Shown: one piece after another, positions 33,840 to 41,715 of the stretch
Layout: every line of letters starts with the position of its first letter
How positions within the stretch are numbered: the first letter of the stretch is position 1
NCBI RefSeq assembly: GCF_900188145.1
Contig: NZ_FZOJ01000037.1
Coordinates: 1 to 42,404 of the forward strand
Source of the DNA: Anaerovirgula multivorans
Lineage (GTDB): Bacteria > Bacillota > Clostridia > Peptostreptococcales > Natronincolaceae
Length of the DNA stretch: 42,404 bases
Direction: 5' to 3'
Program-made: the position numbers and the translations under genes
Notes under the pieces: generated by a model
Seen by the model: only the letters and a program-made list of their open reading frames with translations
Told to the model about the DNA's origin: nothing
Databases searched by the model: none

Positions 33840-34205
33840 CATATGCGTAAAGCTAATGAAAATTTTTCTAGGTATTAATTACACAAAAAAAGAGAGACTC
33901 AGAGAAGACTCAATATATGAAGTGACAAAAAGTAGTAAGACATAATAATTATTATCCTGTTAGATATAATTATAAAGTTGAGACAGATTCTTTATCTAAT
34001 GCCTTGTACAGTTGGAATAGCAAGCAAAATGACAATGAATATATGCGCTATATTTGTGAAGATTATAATGTAATAATGTAATATAAACTAATTGTTAGAC
34101 AGACTCATGCTAAGACCGCGGCGTCCTGCTGTGGATTGTGTAAGAAGACATTAAGAGCTTTATTAATTCACATTTGTTTAATATTATGCATTAAAGGAGG
34201 TAAAG

Positions 34206-35141
34206 ATGGATTTTCAAAGTTGCTACAATAATTATTCTTTTATTTTGATGGAAGGTGCTTTGGGTGAGCGTTTAAAAAGAGAATATGACATTCCTTTTGA
34301 CGAAATTATTGCTCTTGCTGGGCATATATACAATGAAAAATCTAAGCAAGCACTTAAAGAATTATTTCAACAATATATAAATATATCTCAGCATTACCAT
34401 TTGCCCATTATGCTAACAACACCAACTCGCAGAGCAAATAAAGAACGTGTTGCACAATCTCAATATAATGAGAGTATTATTTATGATAATGTTTCATTTT
34501 TACGTGAAATAAAACAGGACGTTCCTTCCGATGTGTATATTGGTGGACTTATGGGGTACAAAGGTGATGCTTATAAAGCAACTGATGTTTTGTCTGAAGA
34601 AGAAGCATTTGAATTTCATTCCTGGCAAGCTTCATTGTTTGCGAAAGCTAAAGCTGATTTTTTATATGCAGGTATTATGCCAGCTTTGTCGGAATCTATA
34701 GGTATGGCAAGTGCGATGGAAAGCACAGGTCTACCATATATTATTAGCTTTATGATAAAAAATGATGGTAAATTAATAGATGGTACAACAATTCATGAAG
34801 CTATAAGCGTAATTGATAATGCGACAAACCGCAAACCTCTTTGCTATATGACAAATTGTGTTCATCCAAATGTAGTTGCTAAAGCATTATCTCGAATTTA
34901 TAATCAAACATCTATAGTACAGAAACGGTTTAAGGGGATACAAGCGAATACTTCTCTTCTATCACCAGAAGAACTTGACAACTGTTATGATTTAAAAACT
35001 TCAGATGCTGATAAGTTGGCAAATGATATGTTAAAACTATATAAAGACTTTAACTTTAAAATTTTTGGTGGTTGCTGTGGTACAGATGATACACACATGA
35101 ATGAAATTGCCAAAAATTTAAGTCGGATAATTTCATATTAA
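34206..35141 (+). CDS. Homocysteine S-methyltransferase family protein (cassette passenger)
   Basis: A 311-residue zinc methyltransferase of the MmuM/MHT family, which moves a methyl group from S-methylmethionine or a similar donor to homocysteine. It starts with the family pattern ILMEGALGERLKRE. Zinc ligands are Cys218 (TNCVHPN) and Cys290-Cys291 (FGGCCGTD). ATG follows a perfect AAAGGAGG. It stands alone inside the inserted element. It may instead act on a selenium or methylated-thiol donor; nothing here decides that. I see no SAM or T-box leader before it. Confidence 0.88.
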   Translation: MDFQSCYNNYSFILMEGALGERLKREYDIPFDEIIALAGHIYNEKSKQALKELFQQYINISQHYHLPIMLTTPTRRANKERVAQSQYNESIIYDNVSFLREIKQDVPSDVYIGGLMGYKGDAYKATDVLSEEEAFEFHSWQASLFAKAKADFLYAGIMPALSESIGMASAMESTGLPYIISFMIKNDGKLIDGTTIHEAISVIDNATNRKPLCYMTNCVHPNVVAKALSRIYNQTSIVQKRFKGIQANTSLLSPEELDNCYDLKTSDADKLANDMLKLYKDFNFKIFGGCCGTDDTHMNEIAKNLSRIISY

Positions 35142-35906
35142 ACTTCCTATTATGAATATAATCTTCATTTTAAGTAATGTATATTCTTTATATAATGTGC
35201 TGTGCAGTTCAAATGATAAGTTTAAGGGTGTGACGTCCTATCACCCTCTGAGTCACGGGGCAGGGAACTTCATATAACATATAGCGGTGTATCAGAAGTT
35301 GAGCATAAAAAAATTCTCGCTTAAACGAGAATTTAGTGCTCAATTTCTGATACACCTTGTTGAACGACAGCCGCAGAGTACATACAAGCCTATGGAGATC
35401 CAATTGATTTTTTCATTTAAAATGAAAGCAAGAATTAAATTTAGCTGCAACTCATATGGATACAACTAGAAAATATTCAAGATATAACCAATAGAAAGTC
35501 ATAATGCCCCCTCCCCATAGGAGAACTTTTAAAAAATATGAAGTTGCTAGAAGGCTAAGAAGAATCAACCACGGCTAAAGCCAGATCATGCTGTGACAGC
35601 ATATAACCCTTTTTACAATGAGGACATATTTAAACCTGAGAAATCGAGAGGTAATAACAGTAGAAGATGAGGAGTACTATACTTTGCTCATAATCATGAA
35701 GGTATTAGCTTGCTCATATTCTTTAAAGCTTTCTGTAAGGATGCTGATAACATAGGGGTAATGCTTTCTAGCAAATCAGAGTTCAGCTTAGTATTACTGT
35801 TTCAGAGGTTAAACAAAAGATGTCAAAGGGAAAAGCGTAAAAGGAAAACGACTAATGAAATACTCCAGTCAGATACTTTTTTCTGGCCGGATTACCAAAA
35901 AATGGT
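35142..35906. other. Noncoding right part of the cassette
   Basis: Contains a GGGTG/CACCC hairpin near 35225-35247, the palindrome at 35286-35356, a stretch with many small direct repeats, and an open frame at 35710-35910 without a clear ribosome binding site. No gene can be supported. Confidence 0.5.
35286..35356. repeat. 71-bp palindrome inside the cassette
   Basis: GGTGTATCAGAAGTTGAGCA (35286-35305) matches the complement of 35337-35356 at 19 of 20 positions, and an inner ATTCTCG/CGAGAAT stem closes the loop. It forms a single cruciform or RNA hairpin. It may be a nested miniature element. Confidence 0.8.
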
Positions 35907-35923
35907 TTAGCTTTACGCATATG

Positions 35924-35933
35924 GATATGTGCT
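35924..35933. repeat. Target-site duplication, right copy
   Basis: GATATGTGCT, identical to 33830-33839, directly after the right terminal inverted repeat. Confidence 0.85.
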
Positions 35934-35945
35934 TATAAATTATTT

Positions 35946-35984
35946 AAGAGGAAAAAAGTTCCGCAAGGGAACTTTTTTCCTCTT
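35946..35984. terminator. Strong bidirectional terminator
   Basis: A perfect 17-bp stem, AAGAGGAAAAAAGTTCC with its complement, and a 5-nt loop, followed by TCATTTTT. It lies 12 bp outside the cassette. If the cassette and one target copy are removed, it sits about 25 bp after the sigma-54 regulator's stop codon and is evidently that operon's own terminator. Confidence 0.9.
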
Positions 35985-36197
35985 TCATTTTTGTGGAAAT
36001 AAGAAATATTTATGAGTGAATAAAATCGATTAAAACATTGAAAAACATGTAAAGTAATTGTATAATTAATAAAACATTAATGCAAAAAAGAAAAATCACA
36101 CTACATTAATTTCATTTGATGAACTTTTCTTCCTCTTTCTAACAAAGAAAAATTTAATAAAAATTTCTAAAGGTTAGCAATAGGGCTAAAGATAAAC

Positions 36198-36214
36198 TTG
36201 GCATCAAATTTGCT
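36198..36214 (+). promoter_or_regulatory. Sigma-54 (-24/-12) promoter
   Basis: TTGGCATCAAATTTGCT matches the TTGGCAC-N4-TTGCW consensus, with exactly 10 bases between the GG and the GC. It lies about 60 bp before the TAXI gene. With a sigma-54 activator encoded just upstream, this strongly links the two-component system to the TRAP operon. Confidence 0.75.
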
Positions 36215-36272
36215 ATTCTTATTAAGTGTAAAAAAATAAAATTTATTTTATAAAGAGGGAGAGAATGAGCCG

Positions 36273-37265
36273 ATGAAAAAAATATTATTTCTTTTATTAG
36301 CAGTTGTACTTATTTTAACAGGCTGCGGAGGCAAGTCAGTTGATACGCCAGAAGAATCAGCTGAAGGTGAAGTTGAAATTGATAGAAGTATGTTTATAAC
36401 GATTGCTACAGGACCAACTAGTGGAGTTTACTATCCAATAGGTGGTGGATTTTCAAGTGTTATTGAAGAGTTAGGCTACAGGTCTTCAGTACAGTCTACA
36501 GGAGCTTCTGTTGAAAATATCAACTTAATATTAGGCGATCGTGCTGAACTAGCAATTGTTATGGCAGATGCTGTATTGCAAGCCTATGAAGCGTTTGGTG
36601 CCTTTGAGGGAGAAACTCCAAAAGAGGAATTAAGAGGATTGATGAGCTTATATCCAAACTATGTACAGTTGGTTACTACAGCAGATAGTGGAATAGAAAG
36701 TTTCTACGATTTAAAAGGTAAGAGAGTAGGGGTAGGGGCACCAAATTCAGGGGTTGAGTTAAACGCCAGACTTATGTTTGAAGCCCATGGAATGACCTAT
36801 GATGATATTAGAGCAGATTATCTTAACTATGGAGAAGCTATTGACCAAATGAGAAATGGAATGATTGATGCAGCTTTTGTTACCAGCGGGATACCAAATG
36901 CAACCATTATGGATCTTGCAACTACCCATAAAATCAAAATCATTCCAATTGAAGGTGAAGGGATGACCTATTTGAGGGAACGTTATCCCTTCTTTACAGC
37001 AAACATTATTCCAGCTGGTACTTATGACAATGCAAATGATGTAAACACAGCTAGTATTATGAATTTGATGCTAATCAGAGATAGTGTACCAGAGGAAGTA
37101 GTATATGATATGACAAAGGGAATTTTTGAAAATTTAGATATTATCCATAGTTCCCATAGTGCAGCACAAAACCATATTAACTTAGAAAATATTATGGAGG
37201 GTATGGTAGTCCCTCTACATCCAGGAGCAGAAAAGTACTTTAAAGAAGTTGGTGCGATTGACTAA
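36273..37265 (+). CDS. TAXI-family TRAP transporter solute-binding lipoprotein
   Basis: A 330-residue receptor with lipobox LTGC (lipidated Cys18) and the TAXI signature IATGPTSGVYYPIGGGFSSV at about residues 45-64, then ADAVLQAYEAFG and GKRVGVGAPNSGVE. TAXI proteins deliver substrates such as glutamate or dicarboxylates to fused TRAP permeases. It leads a three-gene operon behind a sigma-54 promoter. A GAGGGAGAGAA precedes the ATG. Confidence 0.92.
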   Translation: MKKILFLLLAVVLILTGCGGKSVDTPEESAEGEVEIDRSMFITIATGPTSGVYYPIGGGFSSVIEELGYRSSVQSTGASVENINLILGDRAELAIVMADAVLQAYEAFGAFEGETPKEELRGLMSLYPNYVQLVTTADSGIESFYDLKGKRVGVGAPNSGVELNARLMFEAHGMTYDDIRADYLNYGEAIDQMRNGMIDAAFVTSGIPNATIMDLATTHKIKIIPIEGEGMTYLRERYPFFTANIIPAGTYDNANDVNTASIMNLMLIRDSVPEEVVYDMTKGIFENLDIIHSSHSAAQNHINLENIMEGMVVPLHPGAEKYFKEVGAID

Positions 37266-37806
37266 AGATAGGAAAAAGGAAGAACAGGGGAAGTTTACTA
37301 AAGCTTCCTCTGCAGCTTCTAAAAGAAAAAAAGCATTTTTATATTTTGGTGCAATCATTAGTATAGTTTTTCTATTTTATTATATTTTTTCTCTTCAATC
37401 TGTAGATATAAGTCAATCTTATATTAAAATTATTGATGAGACAACGGGAGAAGTTTTGGTTACCGCTGAAGTTGAGGTAGGGGATGAAATAACTTTTCAT
37501 TGGATACATTCTGTAGAGCATATTCCTTGGATAGAATTATTTACGGTCGACCAGCAAAATAATCTCATATTACAGGAAATCCGTTTCCAAGGCTTTGGTG
37601 CAGGCATCCCTCATGATAAAGGGAAAGAGGTTATTGTAGAAAATGGGTATATTATTATGAAAGATATAGGAGAATTGTATCCTTCTTATAATTGGATTAA
37701 TTCTCATACTGCTACAGAAAAAATAGCTTTGAATGGAGAAAAGATTGTGGAAGGTAAAGATTTACCTCATCATGGCTATATGAAGATGGTTATTCAAGAG
37801 AGGTGA
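37249..37806 (+). CDS. DUF1850 protein of a TRAP operon
   Basis: About 180 residues: a basic N-terminus, one transmembrane helix (about 27-47) and an extracytoplasmic beta-rich domain (SQSYIKIIDETTGEVL, then FHWIHSVEHIPWIELF, where the H-S-V-E-H-I-P-W stretch is characteristic). DUF1850 genes commonly sit between TAXI receptors and fused permeases; the function is unknown. The start is uncertain: TTG 37249, GTG 37252 and TTG 37258 all lie inside the end of the TAXI gene with weak ribosome binding sites. Confidence 0.8.
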   Translation: MVRLTKDRKKEEQGKFTKASSAASKRKKAFLYFGAIISIVFLFYYIFSLQSVDISQSYIKIIDETTGEVLVTAEVEVGDEITFHWIHSVEHIPWIELFTVDQQNNLILQEIRFQGFGAGIPHDKGKEVIVENGYIIMKDIGELYPSYNWINSHTATEKIALNGEKIVEGKDLPHHGYMKMVIQER

Positions 37807-37811
37807 TGGAA

Positions 37812-39755
37812 ATGATTGATAAAAATATCGAGGAAAAGCAGCAGGAATTATTAGAAAAATATGATAGTGAGTCAAGATTTAGGATTTTTTCCAATAAGAA
37901 TACAGCATTGATGATAAAGATTTTTGCTATAGCTATTGCATTATATCATTTGTATGTATCCTATTTTGGAACTTTAGTAACCTTAAAGCATCGTTCTTTA
38001 CATGTGGCTACGATTCTAGCTCTTACCTTCTTTCTGTTTCCTGCCTATAAAAAGGCAGATAGAAAGAAAATGCCTTTTTATGATTTTACTTTAGGACTTT
38101 TAGCCTTATCTATAACTGTATATATTTTTTACGATTATTTAGGAATTGTTCATAGAGCAGGGATTCCCAATAAAGCAGATTTATTTTTCGGGGTTATCCT
38201 AATTATTTTAGTTTTAGAAGCTGCTAGAAGGGTCACAGGTTTTGCTTTACCCTTATTAGGGGTACTCTTTATTGCTTATGCTTTATTTGGTAGACAGATG
38301 CCAGGATTTTTTGCTCATAGAGGATATGGTTGGATGGAAATCGTGAACCATCTGTTTGTATCTACTGACGGAGTCTATGGTACTGCTGTAGGTGTAGCCT
38401 CTACCTATATTTTCCTTTTCATTTTGTTTGGTTCATTTATGAGTAAATCAGGAATGGGGCAATTCTTTAATGATATCTCCTTGGCACTGGCAGGACATAC
38501 AAAGGGTGGACCCGCTAAGGTAGCAGTAATTGCCAGTGGATTTCTAGGCAGTATTAATGGTGCTGCGGTAGCTAATGTTGTTACCACTGGAGCCTTCACC
38601 ATCCCATTGATGAAAAAAACTGGATATGATGATGAATTCGCAGGGGCTGTTGAAGCATCAGCTTCTGTAGGAGGACAATTACTTCCCCCTATTATGGGGG
38701 CGGCAGCCTTCATTATGGCGGAGGTATTAGGCATTCAGTATAAAGTAATTGTCATGGCGGCAATTCTGCCTGCTCTATTATATTACTTGGGCATCATGAC
38801 ACAGGTACAAATGAGGGCATCCAAAAGAGGTCTAGAGGGATTACCAAAATCTCAATTACCAAAGATTGGTGATGTCATGAAGGAAAGAGGACACCTGTTA
38901 ATTCCACTGGTATTTTTGATATATATGTTATTCTTTAGTGGAAAAACCATTATTTTCTCAGCTTTTCTTACAATATTAGTGACAATTGCTGTAAGTATGC
39001 TGCGTTCAAGTACTAGAATGGGTGTGCAGGATATTATCGATGGATTATATGAAGGAACTCGATCTGTTGTACCAGTAGCTATTGCCTGTGCTGCCGTTGG
39101 TCCTATTGTTGGAGTTACTAGTATAACAGGTTTTGGGTTGAACATGGCGAGAGCTATTGTATCCCTAGGTGGAACTAACTTGTTGTTTACCCTCATGTTT
39201 ACCATGGTTACCTGTATTATTTTAGGAATGGGTCTTCCGAGTATACCTGCTTATCTTATTACAGCTACTATGGCAGCACCTGCATTGGTAAGATTAGGCA
39301 TTGATCCAATTGTTTCTCACTTATTTGTGTTTTACTTTGCTATGTTTGCAAATATTACTCCACCGGTTGCCTTAGCCTCCTTTGCAGCAGCTGGAATTTC
39401 TGGAGGAAATCCTATGAAGACAGGATTTGAATCTATGAAACTTTCTATTGCAGGGTTTATTGTTCCGTATATGTTTGTTTATAATAGCGCATTACTATTA
39501 AGAGATACTACGATACTACAAGGAATCATGGTGACAGTGACTTCCATCATAGGGGTAATTATGCTGGGAAGTGCCGCTGAAGGTTATATTTTTACAAATA
39601 TGAAGATTGTTAATAGAATACTTCTCTTTGTAGGTGCCCTTATGTTAATTAGTGCCAACTTAATGCAGGATATCGTAGGCATATTGCTAATTATAGGTAT
39701 CCTAGTGTTGCAACGGAATCAAGCAAATAAAGAAAAAGATGTTAAAATAGTCTAA
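37812..39755 (+). CDS. TRAP transporter permease, 4TM/12TM fusion
   Basis: A 647-residue, roughly 16-helix permease in which DctQ-like and DctM-like parts are fused, as is typical of TAXI systems. Landmarks include GSINGAAVANVVTTGAFTIPLMKK, given here only as GSINGAAVANV, then SVGGQLLPPIMGAAAFI and FANITPPVALASFAA. ATG 37812 is five bases after AGGTGA; the in-frame GTG 37803 and ATG 37806 lie in that site. It works with the TAXI lipoprotein in sodium-driven uptake of an organic acid. Confidence 0.92.
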   Translation: MIDKNIEEKQQELLEKYDSESRFRIFSNKNTALMIKIFAIAIALYHLYVSYFGTLVTLKHRSLHVATILALTFFLFPAYKKADRKKMPFYDFTLGLLALSITVYIFYDYLGIVHRAGIPNKADLFFGVILIILVLEAARRVTGFALPLLGVLFIAYALFGRQMPGFFAHRGYGWMEIVNHLFVSTDGVYGTAVGVASTYIFLFILFGSFMSKSGMGQFFNDISLALAGHTKGGPAKVAVIASGFLGSINGAAVANVVTTGAFTIPLMKKTGYDDEFAGAVEASASVGGQLLPPIMGAAAFIMAEVLGIQYKVIVMAAILPALLYYLGIMTQVQMRASKRGLEGLPKSQLPKIGDVMKERGHLLIPLVFLIYMLFFSGKTIIFSAFLTILVTIAVSMLRSSTRMGVQDIIDGLYEGTRSVVPVAIACAAVGPIVGVTSITGFGLNMARAIVSLGGTNLLFTLMFTMVTCIILGMGLPSIPAYLITATMAAPALVRLGIDPIVSHLFVFYFAMFANITPPVALASFAAAGISGGNPMKTGFESMKLSIAGFIVPYMFVYNSALLLRDTTILQGIMVTVTSIIGVIMLGSAAEGYIFTNMKIVNRILLFVGALMLISANLMQDIVGILLIIGILVLQRNQANKEKDVKIV

Positions 39756-39779
39756 ATTCAATTTACAAAAATTTACAGA

Positions 39780-39809
39780 ATATTTAGGTGTAAATATGGT
39801 TAATATAAT
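39780..39809 (+). promoter_or_regulatory. Promoter of the large noncoding RNA
   Basis: TATAAT at 39804-39809 lies six bases before the 5' strand of the RNA's closing stem. A weak -35-like ATTTAG sits about 17-18 bp upstream. The -10 box is perfect and well placed; the -35 is poor. Confidence 0.5.
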
Positions 39810-39814
39810 AGCGT

Positions 39815-40307
39815 AGGGTACGTAACGGTTGAGCCCAGACTTATATATGCTCCTTAATTTGGGGTATATATGGGTCGGCCAAAGATTATATATTGGTCAT
39901 GTCTGGCTGATATATAGTCGGAGGGAAGATTCTATAGGGTTGGGAAAGGTTCTATTATAGTCGGTTACTTTCCTAATAATATGATTATAATAGGATCCCA
40001 ACCTATTCTATAGGGTCGAGCTAAGATTCTACAGGGTGCCGCAGATTCTTTAACGGGGCATTGTAGTTACAGGATTAATGGTTCTATACAGCCGAAAGGT
40101 TGTATAGAGCTGTACAGGTATCCTGTAGGGTCGAACGAACCATCAGTATAGGTGATGAACTGCTTGGTTATGGTCGGAAGATCATAGCTAGGTAATAAGT
40201 GATCTATATTGGTGCTAGGTAGATCGTTACGTGCTCTTTTAATTTATGAAAAAATTTTACTAACATTACAAGAAAAGCTTATCTTATGACAAGAAAAGCT
40301 TTTTTTC
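39815..40307 (+). ncRNA. Large structured noncoding RNA, about 490 nt
   Basis: The 5' segment 39815-39827 (AGGGTACGTAACG) pairs with 40225-40237 (CGTTACGTGCTCT) over 13 bp including two G-U pairs, closing a ~420-nt domain. Inside are many further helices: TATATA hairpin 39834-39875; GATTATATAT/ATATATAGTC (39883-39892/39911-39920); GGTTGGGA/TCCCAACC enclosing TCTATTATA/TATAATAGG; CTACA and TGCC with GGCA and TGTAG (40030-40066); TACAGGAT/ATCCTGTA (40069-40076/40119-40126) enclosing a 10-bp stem with a GAAA tetraloop (40083-40106). A TCTAYAGGGT motif recurs three times plus a variant. There is no open frame, and an own promoter and terminator are present. It does not match a class I can name from memory. 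Confidence 0.75.
40273..40307 (+). terminator. Rho-independent terminator of the noncoding RNA
   Basis: AAAAGCTT pairs with AAGCTTTT followed by TTTTC. It lies about 35 bases after the closing stem and before the metallophosphoesterase gene. Confidence 0.75.
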
Positions 40308-40486
40308 TTTTATTAAAGACAAAAATAATGATATAGTATAAATAGATGTAAAATTATAGATATTATTGATAACATATGTATCTTGGTTATTTAGAGGAGA
40401 AGGGTGATAGTATTGTAGGTATGAAAATTTGGGAACAATTATCAAAGGAATTAGATTTAAGTATTTTCTAGTAGGAGGAGGATAAA

Positions 40487-41593
40487 ATGACTAAAAAGAT
40501 TATTACCTTCACTTTTTTTCTTTGTATCTTCTTTTCTATCTACTTTTTTATGAATTATTATGTTTATAACAGTATTATAGCAGGAATAAGAGCTACTGGA
40601 TGGATAAGTGCGATGTTAGCCATCCTCATGATTATAGGCTCTAGCTGCTTTATTCTAGGACAGGTTTTAAAAAGAAGATATTATGTTTACTGGATAGGCT
40701 ATATTGGTCACCTTTGGCTTGGAGTGTTGGCTATAGCTATCACTGTGTTGTTATTGAAGGATTTATTATTGTTGTTTGCTAATCTTAACCCCAAAACAGC
40801 GACCTATGCAGCTATGGCTTTCATTTTTGCGGTTAATCTATTAGCTTTTTATAATGCTGCTAAAGGCCCTCAGGTAAAGGAAGTAGAAGTGGCTTTTTCC
40901 AACTTGCCTGAGGAAATTTCTGACTTCAAAATTGTACAGCTATCGGATATACATTTGGGTATGTTTACCTCGAAGAAATGGGTGGAAAGTTTAGTAGATA
41001 AAGTAAATCGTTTAAATCCAGATATTGTTGTTATTACGGGAGATATGATAGATGATCATCTGGCAAGAGTTAAAGACTTTGTTATAATTATGAGAAGTAT
41101 AGAGTCTTTATTAGGGGTTTATGCAGTATCAGGGAATCATGAATTTTATACAGGGATAGAAACCTTTTACAATTTTGCGGAAGAGGCTAATATTAAAGTG
41201 CTAAAGGATGAAGGACAGGAGATAGGAGAATATATTCAACTAATAGGCCTACAGGATAAAATGTTGAGAAAGTATGATCAAACGGCTCCAAAACTTGAAG
41301 AGATTCTAAAGGACTGTAATCCCCAGAAAATTACTATTCTATTATCTCATCAACCTATAGATTTTGAAAAGGCTGTGGAAAAAGGTGTAAACCTACAACT
41401 ATCGGGTCATACACATCAGGGACAGATTCCACCAATGAATTTTATTGTAGCAATGTTTTATAGGTATTCCTATGGATTGTATAAATATAGGGATGCTTAT
41501 ATCTATACCACCTCTGGAACAGGCACGTGGGGACCACCTATGAGACTCTTTACTTCTTCAGAAATTGTAAAGCTCATCCTAAAAAATAAATAA
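40487..41593 (+). CDS. Membrane-anchored metallophosphoesterase
   Basis: 368 residues: four N-terminal transmembrane helices (about 5-27, 38-58, 68-90 and 100-122), then a calcineurin-like phosphoesterase domain. Metal ligands appear in DIHLG (Asp154, His156), GDMIDD, GNHEF, SHQP and GHTHQGQ. This is the YaeI/YkuE-like layout; relatives hydrolyse phospholipid head groups or UDP-lipid precursors, but the substrate here is open. AGGAGGAGG precedes the ATG. A short ATG-led frame of 16 codons (40422-40472) lies just upstream and is probably chance. Confidence 0.88.
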   Translation: MTKKIITFTFFLCIFFSIYFFMNYYVYNSIIAGIRATGWISAMLAILMIIGSSCFILGQVLKRRYYVYWIGYIGHLWLGVLAIAITVLLLKDLLLLFANLNPKTATYAAMAFIFAVNLLAFYNAAKGPQVKEVEVAFSNLPEEISDFKIVQLSDIHLGMFTSKKWVESLVDKVNRLNPDIVVITGDMIDDHLARVKDFVIIMRSIESLLGVYAVSGNHEFYTGIETFYNFAEEANIKVLKDEGQEIGEYIQLIGLQDKMLRKYDQTAPKLEEILKDCNPQKITILLSHQPIDFEKAVEKGVNLQLSGHTHQGQIPPMNFIVAMFYRYSYGLYKYRDAYIYTTSGTGTWGPPMRLFTSSEIVKLILKNK

Positions 41594-41612
41594 ATGTGGG
41601 TGAAATGAATAG

Positions 41613-41642
41613 TTGACACTAAATCGAAAAATGTTGTAATAA
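41613..41642 (+). promoter_or_regulatory. Sigma-A promoter of the last chemoreceptor
   Basis: A perfect TTGACA at 41613-41618 and TAATAA at 41637-41642 with an 18-bp spacer, about 75 bp before the start codon. Confidence 0.5.
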
Positions 41643-41715
41643 TTAGAAAATTATAGTAGAATTTTATTAAGTAATTATTAAAAAATTCCAGTCTAGATAC
41701 GGGGGGATACATAAA

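Larger units (their letters stand above)
33840..35923. mobile_element. Insertion cassette with 17-bp terminal inverted repeats
   Basis: CATATGCGTAAAGCTAA at 33840-33856 is matched perfectly, inverted, at 35907-35923, and the 2084-bp unit is flanked by 10-bp direct repeats. Ends beginning CAT and a 10-12 bp duplication are features of IS231-like IS4-family elements. No transposase gene is intact inside; the only clear gene is a homocysteine S-methyltransferase. That is the architecture of a mobile insertion cassette, which moves when a related IS supplies transposase in trans. The right 0.8 kb holds a long palindrome and a doubtful frame (35710-35910, ending in a lysine/arginine-rich stretch) that could be a transposase remnant. 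The left 350 bp has no gene, only a startless coding-like fragment of about 45 codons (about 33940-34081). Confidence 0.75.

Noticed and set aside
34082..34205. SAM or T-box riboswitch before the homocysteine methyltransferase
   Set aside because: No SAM-riboswitch core, no T-box and no terminator/antiterminator pair are visible.
35340..35400. TTGTTGAAC-GACAGCCG stretch as a group II intron remnant
   Set aside because: A vague similarity to intron 3' domains, but no domain V hairpin and no maturase sequence.
35710..35910. 66-codon frame at the right end of the cassette as a transposase C-terminus
   Set aside because: The lysine/arginine-rich end is suggestive, but no DDE motif or recognisable block remains; noted only as a possible remnant.
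39930..40130. Recurring TCTAYAGGGT units as a possible CRISPR array
   Set aside because: The copies are irregularly spaced, only about 10 bases long and lie in paired regions of one RNA; no cas genes are present.
39815..40307. Assignment of the RNA to OLE
   Set aside because: Size and host type would fit, but there is no OapA-like membrane protein gene and no isoprenoid gene neighbourhood, and I cannot recall matching conserved blocks. Left unassigned.
40422..40472. 16-codon frame MKIWEQLSKELDLSIF before the metallophosphoesterase
   Set aside because: Weak ribosome binding site and chance-level length; mentioned only in the neighbour's entry.
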